DNA from: Acidobacteriota bacterium
Lineage (GTDB): Bacteria > Acidobacteriota > Blastocatellia > Pyrinomonadales > Pyrinomonadaceae
Reading direction: 5' to 3'
Assembly: GCA_003223935.1 (NCBI GenBank)
Contig: QHXQ01000023.1
Span: 34,925 to 98,924 of the forward strand
DNA: 64,000 nucleotides
Position numbers and translations under genes: made by a program. This document shows positions 23,286-33,256 of the stretch, piece by piece. How positions within the stretch are numbered: the first letter of the stretch is position 1; each line of letters starts with the position of its first letter. The notes beneath the pieces were generated by a model that saw nothing but the letters and a program-made list of their open reading frames with translations, was not told the origin of the DNA and did no database searches.

Positions 23286-26200
23286 GTGAAAGAGACGATG
23301 TTCCCCACCCCTTGCGCACGTCCACGCACGCGCGCGTTCAAGCTGTTCCTGTTCACACTGTTTTGTCTGTCTGCGCTGCTGTGTCTGACTGTTGCCACGA
23401 GCGCGGCCGCCACACGCCGTCACACACCGAGACGCAAGCTCGCGCGCGCGCGTCAAGATGCGCGGCGTCATATGCGTCGTGAGACTGAGGCCCAAAGAGC
23501 GCGTGCCGAGCGCAAGCATTTCGACGAGTCGAGCGCTGGTATGGATGGAGATGGTGAGAACGGCGAAGAGGTCGAGCGGCGCGAGCAGTGGTTCATGTTC
23601 CAACGCATGTACCCGTTCGACACCGTGCCGGAGTCCGGCCGCCGGCTCGCTTGGGAGTCGCGCCCGCACGGGAAGGGGAACGGCGGCGAGGGCGACGTGC
23701 TCTTGCCGCTCGCCGGCACGCCCGCTTGGCAGGCCATCGGGCCAGCACCGACCACTTCAGCCTTCTCCGGTAACTGGGGCTTGACGAGCGGGCGCATCAA
23801 CGCCATCGCCGTCAAACCCGACAACCCGAACGTTGTCCTCGTCGGCGCAGCATCGGGCGGCCTCTGGCGTTCGACCGATGGCGGCGCGAACTTCACGCCC
23901 GTCAGCGACACGCAGGTTGATCTGTCGGTCGCGGCCATCGCTTTCAGTCCGAGCAATCCGGCGATTGTCTATGCGGCGATGGGCGATCTCTACAACAACT
24001 ATCTCGGCACGGGCGTGTTGAAATCAACCGATGGCGGGCTGACATGGGCGCGTGTGAGCAACTCGACTCTGCCTTCGCCCGGTCTCGCCGTCCGCATCGC
24101 GGTTGACCCGACCGATGCGAATCGCGTCTATCTGACGCAGCCCGCCGCGCTCATCAACAACGGAGTCAACAGTGGCATCTTTCGCAACAACAACGGCTTC
24201 TTCGTCTCGACCGACGGCGGCGTCAACTGGACGGCGACCTTCTTCGGCTCGACGCGCGACGTGCTCATCAGTCCCGCCGATCCGCATACGCTCTATCTGG
24301 CCGTGCGCATAGTTGATGCGCCTAGTGTCGGCTCATCCGGCATCTTCAAATCAACTGATGGCGGTCTTACTTGGACGAACATCTACGTCTCGCCCTACGG
24401 CACTTCGACCGCAGACTTGCGGCTCGCCATCTCGCCGAGCAGCCCGCAGAAGATTTATGCCTTCTTAGGCCGTACCGTCAGCCCCGCGCAGCTTAAAGTG
24501 ATTGTCAGCAACGACGGCGGTACAACTTGGAATGATCTGAGCGCAACGGGCATTGATCCGGGCCAGTTCGGCTATAACACTTACATCCAAGTTGATCCGT
24601 CCGACGCGAACAAGCTCTACGTCGGCACGCGCGACATCTACAGATCAACCAACGGCGGCCAAACTTGGGCGAGCCTGACGAAGAATTACACCTTCAATTC
24701 GAGCAACAACACGTTCTCATATAACCCGTTCAATTCCGACTCGCATCCAGACCAACACTCATTCGCCTTCGCGTCCGACAATCCGAATACGCTCTACATC
24801 GGCAACGACGGCGGTCTCTGGAAATCTACGGACGGCGGCGCAACCTTTCAATCAATGAACGCGACGCTCGCGCTCACGCAGTTCGTCGGCCTCGCCATGC
24901 ATCCGACCGACGCGACGCGCACCTACGGCGGCACGCAGGACAACGGCACGCAGTTCCGCACGTCGAGCGGGAGCGGTTGGCAAGAGTTCGCCGAAGGCGA
25001 CGGCGGGCATCCGGTCGTCAACGCGCCTGACCCGTCCATCGTCTTCAGCACCTACGTCTATGGCTCGATCCGTTGGTGGCGCTTCAACGCGGACGGCTCG
25101 CGCACGGAGAGCAGCAGCCGGCGGATCAATGAGACGTATTTTGGCGAATCAACCTCAAGCCCGCGCATCGCTTTCTATCCACCGTTTACCAACAACGGTG
25201 TGGACTCAACGCTCTACTTCGGCACGTGGCGTCTGTTCACGAGCACGACCTACGCCGATCCGACTATCCCCTTGAACACGGCGACGACTTGGACTGCGCT
25301 CGGCGGCACGACCGATTTAACCAAAGGCACAACCTCTTTCGGCCCTGACGTGCTCAATGCCATCGGCGTCGAGCATCGTGCGGGCGCGCAGGTTATCTAC
25401 ACCGGCTCACAGCAAGGGCGCGCGATGGTCACGAGCAACGGCGGGCAGACGTGGACGGACATCACGGCGGGCCTGCCCAATCGTTCGATCACCAGTATCA
25501 AAGTTGATCCTCTGAATTCATCAATCGCTTACCTGACTGTGAGCGGTTACGGCACGGGTCACGTCTTCAAGACCATCAACTTGGGGCAGACATGGGTTGA
25601 CATCAGCGGCAACCTGCCGAACATCCCAACGAGCGACCTACTGATCGATCCGCTCCTGCCGACGACCGTTTACGCCGCGACAGACGTCGGCGTCTTTCGC
25701 TCGCTCACCGGCGGCACGGTCTGGGAAAGTTTCAACGCGGGGCTACCGCCCACAGTCATCACCGTTTTTGCCGCCAACGCAAGCGGGCGCATACAGATCG
25801 GCACCTACGGGCGCGGCGCTTATGAACTAACAACGGCGGCCACGACCGGCCCCGCGACCGTCCAATTCAGTGCGGCTGCTTATTCGTTCAATGAAGGCGC
25901 AGGCAGCGCGACGATCACCGTCACGCGCACGGGCGATTCGTCGAGCGCCGTCTCTGTGGATTACCGCACGGCGGATGCCGACACCTTCACCGTCGGGTGC
26001 GCGGATACGGTGAACAATCAAGGCGCAGCTTATGCGCGCTGCGATTTCGCCACTATCGTCGGCACACTCCAATTTGCGGCCGGAGAGACCACTAAGACGA
26101 TCACTGTGCCGATCATAGACGACACTTTCGCCGAAGGGGCGGAGACCTTCCAAGTCGTGCTCTCGAACCCTGTGGGCGCGGTCTCAGGGGCGCCCACGAC

Positions 26201-27014
26201 CGCCACTGTCACCATCGTAGATAACGATGCGCCGAATAAGCCAAACCCGATCCTTGCGAGCAACAGCGCCGGCATCTCGTTCTTCGTCCGACAACAGTAT
26301 CTAGATTTTCTCTCGCGCGAACCCGAACAGGGTGAGCCTTGGTCTGCGATCTTGCGCAACTGCTCAAACCAATTTAATACCGATCCGGCGAACCCTGCCG
26401 CCGGTTGTGACCGCATCCTCGTCTCGCAGTCCTTCTTCGGCTCGCCGGAGTTTCAGTTGAAGGGCTTCTACGTCTTTCGTTTCTACAAGCTGGCGTTTAA
26501 TCGCTTGCCTGAATACACGGAGATCGTATCCGATATGAGTTTCGTTGCGGGCAGCACGCCGGCTGAGGTCTTCGCGCGCAAGGCGCAGTTGGCGCAGAGC
26601 TTCACGCAGCGACAGGAGTTCACAAACGCTTACGCGAATCTGTCGAACACCGATTACATCAACACCTTGTTGGGTCGCTATCAGTTGTCGCAGATCACCA
26701 CGCTTGACCCGCAGCAGCCCGACGGGACGGTGAAGGTGACGCTGACAAGCAGCGCCCTGATCTCAGCTTTGAACAACGGCACGCTCTCGCGGGCGCAAGT
26801 CTTCCGCGCGATTGCTGATTCGGATCAAGTGGGCGGCGCGGAGTTCAATAATGCGTTCGTCGGGATGCAATATTACGGTTACTTGCGCCGCAAGCCGGAG
26901 CCGAACGGTTATCAAGCATGGCTGCGTGTCCTGCAAGGCGGCGACATCCGCACAATGGTCAACGGGTTTATGAACTCCGCCGAGTACCGGCTCAGATTCG
27001 GCCCAGCGCAATAA
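23286..27014 (+). CDS. large secreted protein: sortilin/BNR-type repeats, Calx-beta domain, DUF4214-like C-terminus
   Basis: This approximately 1242-residue exported protein has a signal peptide (FKLFLFTLFCLSALLCLTVATSAAA), a basic region, then about 650 residues of beta-propeller-type repeats with the recurring word S/T-DGGxTW (WRSTDGGANFT, KSTDGGLTWA, VSTDGGVNWT, RSTNGGQTWA). These resemble VPS10/sortilin or BNR repeats. A Calx-beta domain follows (YSFNEGAGSATITVTRTGDSSSAVSVDYRT). The last 240 residues (FFVRQQYLDFLSREPEQGE...FYRLAFNRLPEYTE-like, GYLRRKPEPNGYQAWLRVL) are DUF4214-like. The GTG at 23286 is chosen for the upstream GAGGAAG; an ATG at 23298 is the alternative. Likely cell-surface adhesion or glycan binding. 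Confidence 0.82.
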   Translation: MKETMFPTPCARPRTRAFKLFLFTLFCLSALLCLTVATSAAATRRHTPRRKLARARQDARRHMRRETEAQRARAERKHFDESSAGMDGDGENGEEVERREQWFMFQRMYPFDTVPESGRRLAWESRPHGKGNGGEGDVLLPLAGTPAWQAIGPAPTTSAFSGNWGLTSGRINAIAVKPDNPNVVLVGAASGGLWRSTDGGANFTPVSDTQVDLSVAAIAFSPSNPAIVYAAMGDLYNNYLGTGVLKSTDGGLTWARVSNSTLPSPGLAVRIAVDPTDANRVYLTQPAALINNGVNSGIFRNNNGFFVSTDGGVNWTATFFGSTRDVLISPADPHTLYLAVRIVDAPSVGSSGIFKSTDGGLTWTNIYVSPYGTSTADLRLAISPSSPQKIYAFLGRTVSPAQLKVIVSNDGGTTWNDLSATGIDPGQFGYNTYIQVDPSDANKLYVGTRDIYRSTNGGQTWASLTKNYTFNSSNNTFSYNPFNSDSHPDQHSFAFASDNPNTLYIGNDGGLWKSTDGGATFQSMNATLALTQFVGLAMHPTDATRTYGGTQDNGTQFRTSSGSGWQEFAEGDGGHPVVNAPDPSIVFSTYVYGSIRWWRFNADGSRTESSSRRINETYFGESTSSPRIAFYPPFTNNGVDSTLYFGTWRLFTSTTYADPTIPLNTATTWTALGGTTDLTKGTTSFGPDVLNAIGVEHRAGAQVIYTGSQQGRAMVTSNGGQTWTDITAGLPNRSITSIKVDPLNSSIAYLTVSGYGTGHVFKTINLGQTWVDISGNLPNIPTSDLLIDPLLPTTVYAATDVGVFRSLTGGTVWESFNAGLPPTVITVFAANASGRIQIGTYGRGAYELTTAATTGPATVQFSAAAYSFNEGAGSATITVTRTGDSSSAVSVDYRTADADTFTVGCADTVNNQGAAYARCDFATIVGTLQFAAGETTKTITVPIIDDTFAEGAETFQVVLSNPVGAVSGAPTTATVTIVDNDAPNKPNPILASNSAGISFFVRQQYLDFLSREPEQGEPWSAILRNCSNQFNTDPANPAAGCDRILVSQSFFGSPEFQLKGFYVFRFYKLAFNRLPEYTEIVSDMSFVAGSTPAEVFARKAQLAQSFTQRQEFTNAYANLSNTDYINTLLGRYQLSQITTLDPQQPDGTVKVTLTSSALISALNNGTLSRAQVFRAIADSDQVGGAEFNNAFVGMQYYGYLRRKPEPNGYQAWLRVLQGGDIRTMVNGFMNSAEYRLRFGPAQ

Positions 27015-27018
27015 AAGA

Positions 27019-27113
27019 CGGAAGGCAGAAGGCAGTCTGTTGAGAGTGACTCGGATCGTTCGAGTTCAACTCAACCTGACTGCCTACTGCTTTTTGCCGT
27101 TTGCTTTCTTTTA
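27019..27113. repeat. inverted heptamer element E (between convergent genes)
   Basis: GAAGGCA, GAAGGCA, GTCTGTT on the left and CTGACTG, CCTACTG, CTTTTTG, CCGTTTG on the right, with a long spacer. It fills the gap between the secreted-protein stop codon and the anti-sigma stop codon and could terminate both transcripts. Confidence 0.65.
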
Positions 27114-27869
27114 GAAGCTGCGGTCGTGCACGTTCACTCTTGAGAGCGAGAGCACGACGCGCATGGTCTGCGGGCGTTGGTCGAGCGAGGCGGGGACAAA
27201 GGCGGGTGAGTTCCTGAGCGCTGCCTCGACTTCGTAGAGCATGTGCCGGTTGCGCGGCGTCTGCACGACTTCGGCGAGCGAGGCGTTGCCGTTGCTGAAC
27301 ACGTCGGCCACAATCGCCATGTCGTCGTCATCGGCCGGCCCCGCCGCCGGCGTCCGCACCAGTTGCGCGAGCGCGCCGTTCGGATTCAGGCTCGGCATTA
27401 AACCTTGCATGTCGGTCGGCTGTCCGGGCACTGTGACCATCATCACACGTTGTAGATCGTCGGAATCACCACGCGAGGCGCGTGCCAACTCGCGCAACAG
27501 GCCGACGTGCGGGCGTAGCGCGCTTGTCACCGCCATGAATAAAAGGATCGAGGTCAGCGCGCCGATAGTGTAGGGCATGACGCGCGGGCGCACCCAGTTG
27601 AAGATGTAGAGCCAGATAGTCAGGGGCGGCTGTTGTCTGCGTGCGGCGCGTTCGATCATCAGCGCGTCGCCGATGGCAGCGACAAGACCGGCGGGCAGTT
27701 GCGGGCGTTCGAGTTGGCCGAGGCCGCGCATGATGGCGCGCATCTCCGCGAGGTGCAAGCGACACGCGGGACACCGTTCGAGGTGCGCGCCGACCACCTC
27801 ACGCGCGCCGCTCGTCAGCCGCCCGTCAAGGTACGCCGAAAAATTCTTTTGGGTCTCCTCGCAAGACAT
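27111..27869 (-). CDS. anti-sigma factor with zinc-finger (zf-HC2) and one membrane helix
   Basis: This 252-residue protein has the ZAS motif near the N-terminus: CEETQKNFSAYLDG...VVGAHLERCPACRLHLAEM (H-x3-C-x2-C). One transmembrane helix follows (YTIGALTSILLFMAVTSAL, about 115-133) and a periplasmic C-terminal part of 120 residues. The ECF sigma factor gene lies upstream in the same direction, so this is its likely membrane-bound inhibitor. The ATG at 27869 abuts heptamer element F, and no Shine-Dalgarno sequence is seen. What signal releases the sigma factor is unknown. Confidence 0.85.
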   Translation of the reverse strand: MSCEETQKNFSAYLDGRLTSGAREVVGAHLERCPACRLHLAEMRAIMRGLGQLERPQLPAGLVAAIGDALMIERAARRQQPPLTIWLYIFNWVRPRVMPYTIGALTSILLFMAVTSALRPHVGLLRELARASRGDSDDLQRVMMVTVPGQPTDMQGLMPSLNPNGALAQLVRTPAAGPADDDDMAIVADVFSNGNASLAEVVQTPRNRHMLYEVEAALRNSPAFVPASLDQRPQTMRVVLSLSRVNVHDRSF

Positions 27870-27870
27870 A

Positions 27871-27957
27871 AGTTCAAAGTTCAAGGTTCAAAGTTCAAAG
27901 TTCAAAGTCCGCAGCTTGATATTCAAACCTTGAACCTTAAACATTGAACTTTGAACC
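27871..27957. repeat. inverted heptamer element F (sigma/anti-sigma gap)
   Basis: Five copies of the word AGTTCAA or GGTTCAA in tandem are followed after a spacer by CCTTGAA, CCTTAAA, CATTGAA, CTTTGAA. It ends 2 bp from the anti-sigma start codon. Confidence 0.78.
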
Positions 27958-28243
27958 CGTCCGCGAATGGCTGGCCAACCCCGGCTGCTCCCTTCCGCAA
28001 GAAAGCAACTCGCACGGTCGCGCCGGTTGTGCACCGAACCGCAGGCTGACAGACGCGCGCTGGCGACAAGCACAACGGGTGTTGCTGACCACATTGTCAA
28101 CGCCGCTTTTGCGCGCCTCTCGGCCTTCGGTTGCGGTTTAGACTGCACCGTGCATGACCGTCCTCATCACTTCCTGACCCACTGGCACCTTGGGATGGTT
28201 GTAGTCAAGCCGGGGCAGGGCAACCATTCGCTTCAAATAACCA
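27958..28243. other. intergenic stretch between sigma and anti-sigma genes
   Basis: Together with element F it leaves an unusually long 374-bp gap between two genes expected to be co-expressed. No gene with recognisable motifs and no clear hairpin were seen. Confidence 0.4.
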
Positions 28244-28906
28244 CTATCTGAATCCCTCTAAACGTCGCCGCAGTTCCGTGCGCCCGCGCGAGAGTCTGGA
28301 CTTGACTGTGCCGACGCTGATCTCAAGCGTGGCAGCGACCTCTTCGTAGCTCAGTCCTTCAACGTCGCGCAGCACGACGACTTCACGATAGACGCGCGAG
28401 AGAGAACGAAGCGCCTGTGTCAACAAACGTTCACGCTCGCGCGCCAATGCTGCTTGCTCAGGGTTGACGCTCTGCTCGTCTGCGAGTTGCGCGGCAAGCG
28501 GTTGCTCGTGCTGCTCGTCTGTCGCATCGAGCGAGACGGTCACATTGCGCCTGCGCCTGCGCCACCAACGCCAACGGTTGCGCGCTTGATTGACGGCGAT
28601 GCGATAGAGCCAAGTGCGCAGGTCTGCGTCGCCGCGAAAGTGCGCGACGGCGCGGAAGGCTTGCAGGAAAGTCTCCTGCGTCAAGTCGCGCGCTTCTTCC
28701 GGGTCTTCCGTCAGGCGATAGAGCAGCGCGTAGATGTCGGGCGAACGCTCGCGCATGAGAAAATCGAACGCGGCGGCGTCGCCGGCCCGCAGTCTGTCAA
28801 GGAACTGGGCTTCGGCACGGGCAGACACATCGCCGTGCTCGGCCACTTGCGCGGCCGACTCCAACTCGGCTTGCCCACGGAGGGCGATTGGCTCTCCGAA
28901 GCTCAC
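28244..28906 (-). CDS. ECF-family RNA polymerase sigma factor
   Basis: This 220-residue protein has region 2 (FLDRLRAGDAAAFDFLMRERSPDIYALLYRLTEDPEEARDLTQETFLQAFRAVAHFRGDADLRTWLYRIAVNQARNRWR) and region 4 (SLSRVYREVVVLRDVEGLSYEEVAATLEISVGTVKSRLSRGRTELRRRL). The linker between them is long and charged. It starts with GTG preceded by GGAGG. A zf-HC2 anti-sigma gene follows on the same strand. Target promoters are unknown. Confidence 0.93.
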   Translation of the reverse strand: MSFGEPIALRGQAELESAAQVAEHGDVSARAEAQFLDRLRAGDAAAFDFLMRERSPDIYALLYRLTEDPEEARDLTQETFLQAFRAVAHFRGDADLRTWLYRIAVNQARNRWRWWRRRRRNVTVSLDATDEQHEQPLAAQLADEQSVNPEQAALARERERLLTQALRSLSRVYREVVVLRDVEGLSYEEVAATLEISVGTVKSRLSRGRTELRRRLEGFR

Positions 28907-29092
28907 AAACGTCCTCCGTCAGCGAGCGCGCGCTTTCGGTCGTTCGCTTTGCGCGCGCCGCACAGTCAAACACTTAGACAGTGGGTCTGAGCAATTAGTT
29001 CCAGAAAATAGTTTAACGCCAACGCGCCCATAATGCCCGCGAATTTTCGCGCCTTTCACCATCTCCACACTTAGAACGCCCACTAACTTACC

Positions 29093-29142
29093 TGCTTGCG
29101 CGGTTTGGCGCGCGAGCGTAGCACGTGCCAACCGCGCAAGCA
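29093..29142. repeat. 16-bp stem hairpin between sigma factor and tRNA genes
   Basis: The left arm TGCTTGCGCGGTTTGGC pairs with GCCAACCGCGCAAGCA with one bulged T, around a 17-base loop. It has no T-run. The rest of the 28907-29224 gap shows no gene. Confidence 0.55.
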
Positions 29143-29224
29143 AACACGACCGACGGCGCGACGGTTCGCATTGAAATAATATTCAGCGCGCCTTAGACGA
29201 TATGATGCCGAGCAGGGCGAAGAT

Positions 29225-29253
29225 TTGACAGACCAAATAAGGGTTAGTATCTT
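29225..29253 (+). promoter_or_regulatory. promoter of tRNA-Gly
   Basis: A perfect -35 box TTGACA and -10 box TATCTT are separated by 17 bp. The -10 box ends 32 bp before the mature tRNA 5' end. Confidence 0.7.
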
Positions 29254-29285
29254 TCCCTTGCTTCGTCTTAAGATCTTTCTCGTGC

Positions 29286-29357
29286 GCGCGAGTAGCTCAA
29301 TGGTAGAGCATCGGCTTCCCAAGCCGAGGGTTGCGGGTTCAAGCCCCGTCTCGCGCT
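29286..29357 (+). tRNA. tRNA-Gly (anticodon CCC)
   Basis: The acceptor arms GCGCGAG and CTCGCGC pair over 7 bp. The D arm is GCTC/GAGC. The anticodon arm TCGGC-TTCCCAA-GCCGA gives anticodon CCC, reading GGG. The T arm GCGGG-TTCAAGC-CCCGT is canonical apart from a terminal G-T pair. The CCA end is not encoded. Confidence 0.95.
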
Positions 29358-29427
29358 TTTCGTTTTCCGAGCTATGGACTGCGAGTGCGAGTCTCGTCGC
29401 CCGCTTTGTCGAGTTGCATTGAACAAC

Positions 29428-29467
29428 AAAAAGCGGCTGCACTCTTTCAAGAGTGCAGCCGCTTTTT
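29428..29467 (-). terminator. bidirectional terminator after groEL and tRNA-Gly
   Basis: GCGGCTGCACTCTT and AAGAGTGCAGCCGC form a perfect 14-bp stem with a 2-base core loop, flanked by AAAAA and TTTTT. It therefore reads as a terminator on both strands. It lies 25 bp after the groEL stop codon. Confidence 0.9.
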
Positions 29468-29491
29468 CTCTGTCGTGCAAGCCGGGCTTGA

Positions 29492-31162
<1,671 letters not shown>

Positions 31163-31180
31163 TCAAACTGCAATCAAAAG

Positions 31181-31216
31181 AAAAAGCGGCCGCAGTCTTT
31201 TAAGACTACTTGCCGC
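31181..31216 (-). terminator. attenuator-like hairpin between groES and groEL
   Basis: On the minus strand AGTCTT-AA-AAGACT with GCGGC/GCCGC flanks is followed by TTTTTC. It overlaps the groES stop codon and resembles in sequence the perfect terminator after groEL, but with a mismatched outer stem. It may lower groEL transcription relative to groES. Confidence 0.5.
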
Positions 31217-31538
31217 CTTTCTTCCCGTGCGCGTGCGCGCCCGCGCGCTCGATGACGCCGAGAATCTCGTCCTCGCGCATGATGAGCAGCTCCTCGCCGT
31301 CGATCTTGATCTCGGAGCCGCTGTACTTGCCGAAGAGCACGCGGTCACCCGGTTTCACGTCGAGCGTCTGCCGCGAGCCGTCGTCCTTGCGCTTGCCTTC
31401 ACCGACGGCGATCACTTCGCCCTCCTGCGGTTTCTCTTTCGCGGTGTCGGGGATGATGATCCCGCCGCGCACTTGTTCGCCTTCCTCGATCCGGCGCACG
31501 ATCACGCGGTCGTGTAGGGGTCTGATGTTTGTAGCCAT
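31206..31538 (-). CDS. groES: co-chaperonin GroES (10 kDa)
   Basis: This 110-residue protein has [44 protein letters not shown], including the mobile loop, and the C-terminal [34 protein letters not shown] basic/His tail ([10 protein letters not shown]) extends the usual length by about ten residues. It caps the GroEL ring. AAAGGAG precedes the ATG. It is the first gene of the operon and follows a CIRCE operator and strong promoter. Confidence 0.97.
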   Translation of the reverse strand: MATNIRPLHDRVIVRRIEEGEQVRGGIIIPDTAKEKPQEGEVIAVGEGKRKDDGSRQTLDVKPGDRVLFGKYSGSEIKIDGEELLIMREDEILGVIERAGAHAHGKKGGK

Positions 31539-31672
31539 AATGCTCCTTTCAGGTGTTCGTTGAGAGATGGTTTGATTGCTATCAGTAACTTGTCACTTCG
31601 TCCCGCCGCTGCAAGAGAGGCGCGATACAGCCGCAGCCACGACGCTTGCACAACTCGCCACGACCTTATTTA

Positions 31673-31699
31673 CTAGCACTCTCTAGGGGCGAGTGCCAA
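31673..31699 (-). promoter_or_regulatory. CIRCE operator (HrcA binding site)
   Basis: CTAGCACTC and GAGTGCCAA are separated by exactly 9 bp, matching the CIRCE consensus TTAGCACTC-N9-GAGTGCTAA at 16 of 18 arm positions. It lies at the transcription start, next to the -10 box of the groES promoter. HrcA represses at this element until heat shock. No hrcA gene is in the window. Confidence 0.9.
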
Positions 31700-31727
31700 G
31701 AATATAGCGATGCCGTCAGCTTGTCAA
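31699..31727 (-). promoter_or_regulatory. groES-groEL promoter
   Basis: The minus strand has TTGACA and TATTCT separated by 17 bp, a near-consensus housekeeping promoter. The -10 box touches the CIRCE operator, so HrcA binding would block initiation. Confidence 0.8.
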
Positions 31728-31849
31728 CTGTCCGGTCGGGGGATTTGAGTGTCAGAGGCTCAAGTTCGGGCAAAGTTGTTGTAATCGTGTAGCTTAGAAG
31801 TGGGAACCGGTGGCTGTGAGCGCGACGGTTAAGCTGGAGAACGACAAAT

Positions 31850-32214
31850 TTGCGCTCCGAAGGCTTGCGTTTCAAGCGCAGGGCTAGGGCTTTCAGGCTC
31901 AGAAACTCGGCCCGTCAAGCGCTAAGCTTGGCGCTTGGAGCGAAAAGCCCGGCCGGCCAAGCTAAAAGCTTGAAAGTTTCAAGCTTTGAGGGTAGAGTTT
32001 GCGCCAAAAAGCTCGGAGTTTCGAGTTACAGAGCTTGAAATTCCAAGCTTTGGGCTTGAGATTCCGAGTTTTGAGCTTGAAACTTTTAAGCTCTGAACTG
32101 CAACCATCAAGTTCTGAGCTTGGCGTTTCGTGCTCAGAGGGCGAAAGTTGCGCCTCAGAGTTTAAAGTCTGCTGCTTAGAGCCTGAGCTTTCACGCTCCG
32201 CCGCGCAAAGTTGA
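31850..32214. repeat. degenerate 21-bp-period tandem repeat array
   Basis: The words GAGCTT, AAGCTT and GAGTTT recur at about 21-bp spacing through the stretch, for example AGAGCTTGAAATTCCAAGCTT followed by TGGGCTTGAGATTCCGAGTTT. Because 21 is a multiple of 3 the plus strand reads as short heptapeptide-repeat frames (SLKFQAL, GLRFRVL, SLKLLSS), with no start signal. I do not call a protein here. It occupies much of the 31728-32301 gap, in which nothing else was seen. Confidence 0.6.
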
Positions 32215-32301
32215 TGTGCGCGAGGCGGCCGGCGTGCTGATAACGGTTGCTAGTCGAGAGTTGCTATCGAAGACTGTGAGCTTAAAGATACAGAGACAAA
32301 C

Positions 32302-32568
32302 TCAAGAGCGGGCTTTGCGCTTCGCCGGTTTATGGTTCCTGCGCTTCTTGGTCGCGGCGACCAGACGTTCCTGATTGCGATAGTCGGCGACGCGCTTCGA
32401 GAGCGTGTTGCGGTGGATGCCGAGCGTGGCGGCGGTGCGCGACAGGTGCTCTTTGTGGCGCGCGAGCGCCTTCTGTATGTAGAGCTTCTCAAACTCTGCG
32501 AGCGCCTCGTCGAGCATGATCTGTCCGTCGAGCATCTCGTCAATCAAGGCTTCAAGGCGGGCACGCAT
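32302..32568 (-). CDS. small Fis-type helix-turn-helix protein
   Basis: This 88-residue protein ends in a Fis-like HTH (FEKLYIQKALARHKEHLSRTAATLGIHRNTLSKRVADY), the domain found at the C-terminus of NtrC-type activators, here free-standing. A very basic tail follows (KKRRNHKPAKRKARS). The N-terminal 25 residues form a helix (LEALIDEMLDGQIMLDEALAEFE). The ATG has CAGGAG upstream. It should bind DNA as a dimer; its targets are unknown. It lies downstream of cvpA on the same strand. Confidence 0.82.
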   Translation of the reverse strand: MRARLEALIDEMLDGQIMLDEALAEFEKLYIQKALARHKEHLSRTAATLGIHRNTLSKRVADYRNQERLVAATKKRRNHKPAKRKARS

Positions 32569-32633
32569 TTTCGGCTTCTCCTGTCAGCGAACAGTGGAAT
32601 GATGCGGTTAAAAAATTTCATGCTCAGGTCGGC

Positions 32634-33146
32634 TCACGCACGCACGCGACGATAGCCGGCCAGAAAACGCGCCCTTAGTTCATTCGAGGTCAAGTAGGTC
32701 AAAGCCTGCGCGCTCGCCGCCAGCAAAGGTGCGGTGCGCGCTTCTGTGACGGTGCTCAAGCGAACTGGAAACGCGGTCAGCGCCAAATACATCACGGAGC
32801 AGACAGCCAAGCCGCGCGCCAGACCGAACAACGCGCCAAGTCCACGATCCAGCCAACCAAACCGCGCACGCTGCAAACGCCTGCGCGCCAACTGACCGGC
32901 TGCGAAACCAAGCATGAGCGCCAGCCCAACGATCAGCAGAAACCCGCCCGCCTCCGCCGCCGCACTCGTCTCGACCAGTCCCATGCCGCGCAACAATGCG
33001 CCGGCAAATTCATAACCGCGCGCGGCGACGATCAAGCCGACGAGCAGCGCGCCGGTGGCAATGAGCGCTCGCACCAGCCCACGCATTGCGCCCGCCACGA
33101 ACGACGCGCCGACAAGCGCCAATACGATCAGATCGAAGACAGTCAT
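32634..33146 (-). CDS. cvpA: CvpA family membrane protein
   Basis: This 170-residue protein has four hydrophobic helices: FDLIVLALVGASFVAGAMRGLVRAL, GALLVGLIVAARGYEFAGALL, GGFLLIVGLALMLGFAAGQL and LFGLARGLAVCSVMYLAL, with the GLxRGL turn of the CvpA family. CvpA proteins occur in many bacteria and were first linked to colicin V production and purine gene neighbourhoods. Here it is downstream of purC on the same strand. The start codon follows heptamer element G directly, with no visible ribosome binding site. Confidence 0.85.
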   Translation of the reverse strand: MTVFDLIVLALVGASFVAGAMRGLVRALIATGALLVGLIVAARGYEFAGALLRGMGLVETSAAAEAGGFLLIVGLALMLGFAAGQLARRRLQRARFGWLDRGLGALFGLARGLAVCSVMYLALTAFPVRLSTVTEARTAPLLAASAQALTYLTSNELRARFLAGYRRVRA

Positions 33147-33149
33147 AAA

Positions 33150-33250
33150 CAGCTATCAGCTATCAGTGTTCAGCTTTATCTTTATCTATAGCTGCGGTTG
33201 AAAGATTCAAGTCACGTAGCGCGCTTTAACTGAACGCTGAACGCTGGTGG
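33150..33250. repeat. inverted heptamer element G (purC-cvpA gap)
   Basis: CAGCTAT, CAGCTAT, CAGTGTT, CAGCTTT on the left and ACTGAAC, GCTGAAC, GCTGGTG on the right. It fills the gap between the purC stop codon and the cvpA start codon. Confidence 0.68.
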
Positions 33251-33256
33251 CTTAGC

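Noticed and set aside
29083..29442. 119-codon minus-strand frame across the tRNA gene
   Set aside because: It runs antisense through a canonical tRNA-Gly and its promoter.
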